Part shown: positions 15,526-15,885 of the stretch, piece after piece
Numbering within the stretch: position 1 is the stretch's first letter
Layout: each line of letters opens with the position of its first letter
Origin: an uncultured Bacillota bacterium
Lineage (GTDB): Bacteria; Bacillota; Clostridia; Christensenellales; QAND01
Reading direction: 5' to 3'
DNA: 15,885 bases
NCBI GenBank assembly: GCA_905188085.1
Contig: CAJJKN010000014.1
Coordinates: forward strand, 1-15,885
Made by a program: the position numbers and the translations under genes
Notes under the pieces: model-generated
Seen by the model: the letters and a program-made list of their open reading frames with translations, nothing else
What the model was told of the DNA's origin: nothing
Databases searched by the model: none

Positions 15526-15759
15526 TAGCGCGGCGGTGGAACGTCGCCCGCGCGGTGCCGTCCGCACCACCGCCTGATGAGAAACGAAAACTCTATCTTA
15601 TTGAGCGGGGTCTACCGAGAGGGGCGGAGCCCCTGTCGGACGTTGAAAGGGGGTCGAGGGGGAACCATCGTAGGTTCCCCCCGCTTCTTTCGCTTCCTTT
15701 CCAGCGAGAAAGGAAGAAATAAATAAAAAGCAATCTCTATTCTTGTACAAACTCAGCAA
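15521..15759 (+). repeat. Structured repeat module with internal deletion (copy M6)
   Basis: Has the left edge, the internal GAAACG at 15581, the GGGGGAACC/GGTTCCCCC hairpin (15658-15681), the second hairpin and TTGTACAA (15743-15750). Compared with M4 and M5 about 88 bp are missing near 15625-15632, removing the part from GGGC-TGTGCCCGCC to CTTTGCTTT. Confidence 0.85.
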
Positions 15760-15885
15760 GAAACGCGCTCCCCGCTTAGCACTTTCTACAGCCCATCCTT
15801 TTTCTAAAAGCCGGATGAGAAACGCAAACCCTGCCCCGTACCTTCTATAATCCATCCTTCCTCTAAAATCCCGCCAGAAACGAAA
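15758..15885 (+). repeat. Degenerate ~59-bp repeats (array 8, runs off the window)
   Basis: GAAACG boxes at 15760, 15819 and 15877 (spacings 59 and 58). It continues to the last base of the window. Confidence 0.87.

Overview
The window looks like chromosome of a GC-rich, Gram-positive member of the Bacillota, most likely a gut-type Clostridia. The basis is sigma-A-type promoters (one matching TTGACA-17-TATAAT exactly), strong AGGAGG-like ribosome binding sites, a short lysine/arginine-rich bS21, and two secreted proteins with InlB/beta-helix or CxxC modules ending in TGD-type sortase-like tails. No species can be named from the sequence alone.

Layout. On the minus strand, 7496-560 holds a TetR-family regulator (7496-6783) and, 97 bases downstream, a 2040-residue surface protein (6682-560). 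A promoter with a near-perfect palindromic operator sits directly upstream of the regulator, and I see no convincing promoter between the two genes, so they probably form one self-regulated unit. At 8629-7982 (minus) is a zinc-ribbon membrane protein with its own terminator. At 10170-9997 (minus) is rpsU (bS21). On the plus strand are a RidA-family deaminase (11132-11515), a 322-residue secreted Cys-rich protein with a PQTGD tail (11761-12729), and a 5'-truncated, frameshifted MATE transporter pseudogene (about 12850-13659). It is followed on the minus strand by an intact MATE transporter (15228-13822).

The most unusual content is in the intergenic DNA. Positions 1-450, 8843-9950, 10268-11060 and 15370-15885 are filled with one mosaic repeat family. 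Degenerate tandem units of about 59 bp, each carrying GAGAAACG and then a GCACCTTC box, form short arrays. A GC-rich, hairpin-forming module of about 325 bp is spliced into these arrays at equivalent positions. I count about 30 GAAAC-box units and six full, partial or deleted module copies, all in the same orientation whatever the direction of the neighbouring genes. The arrays stop just short of promoters and terminators. The modular build recalls pneumococcal BOX elements, but I do not recognise this family.

How the genes work together: the TetR/giant protein unit and the 322-residue protein both encode envelope proteins that share Cys-rich 'CxVCG' modules and similar C-terminal anchors, so they may be attached by the same machinery (no sortase gene is in the window). 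RidA, bS21, the zinc-ribbon protein and the MATE pump are independent single-gene units, each with its own signals.
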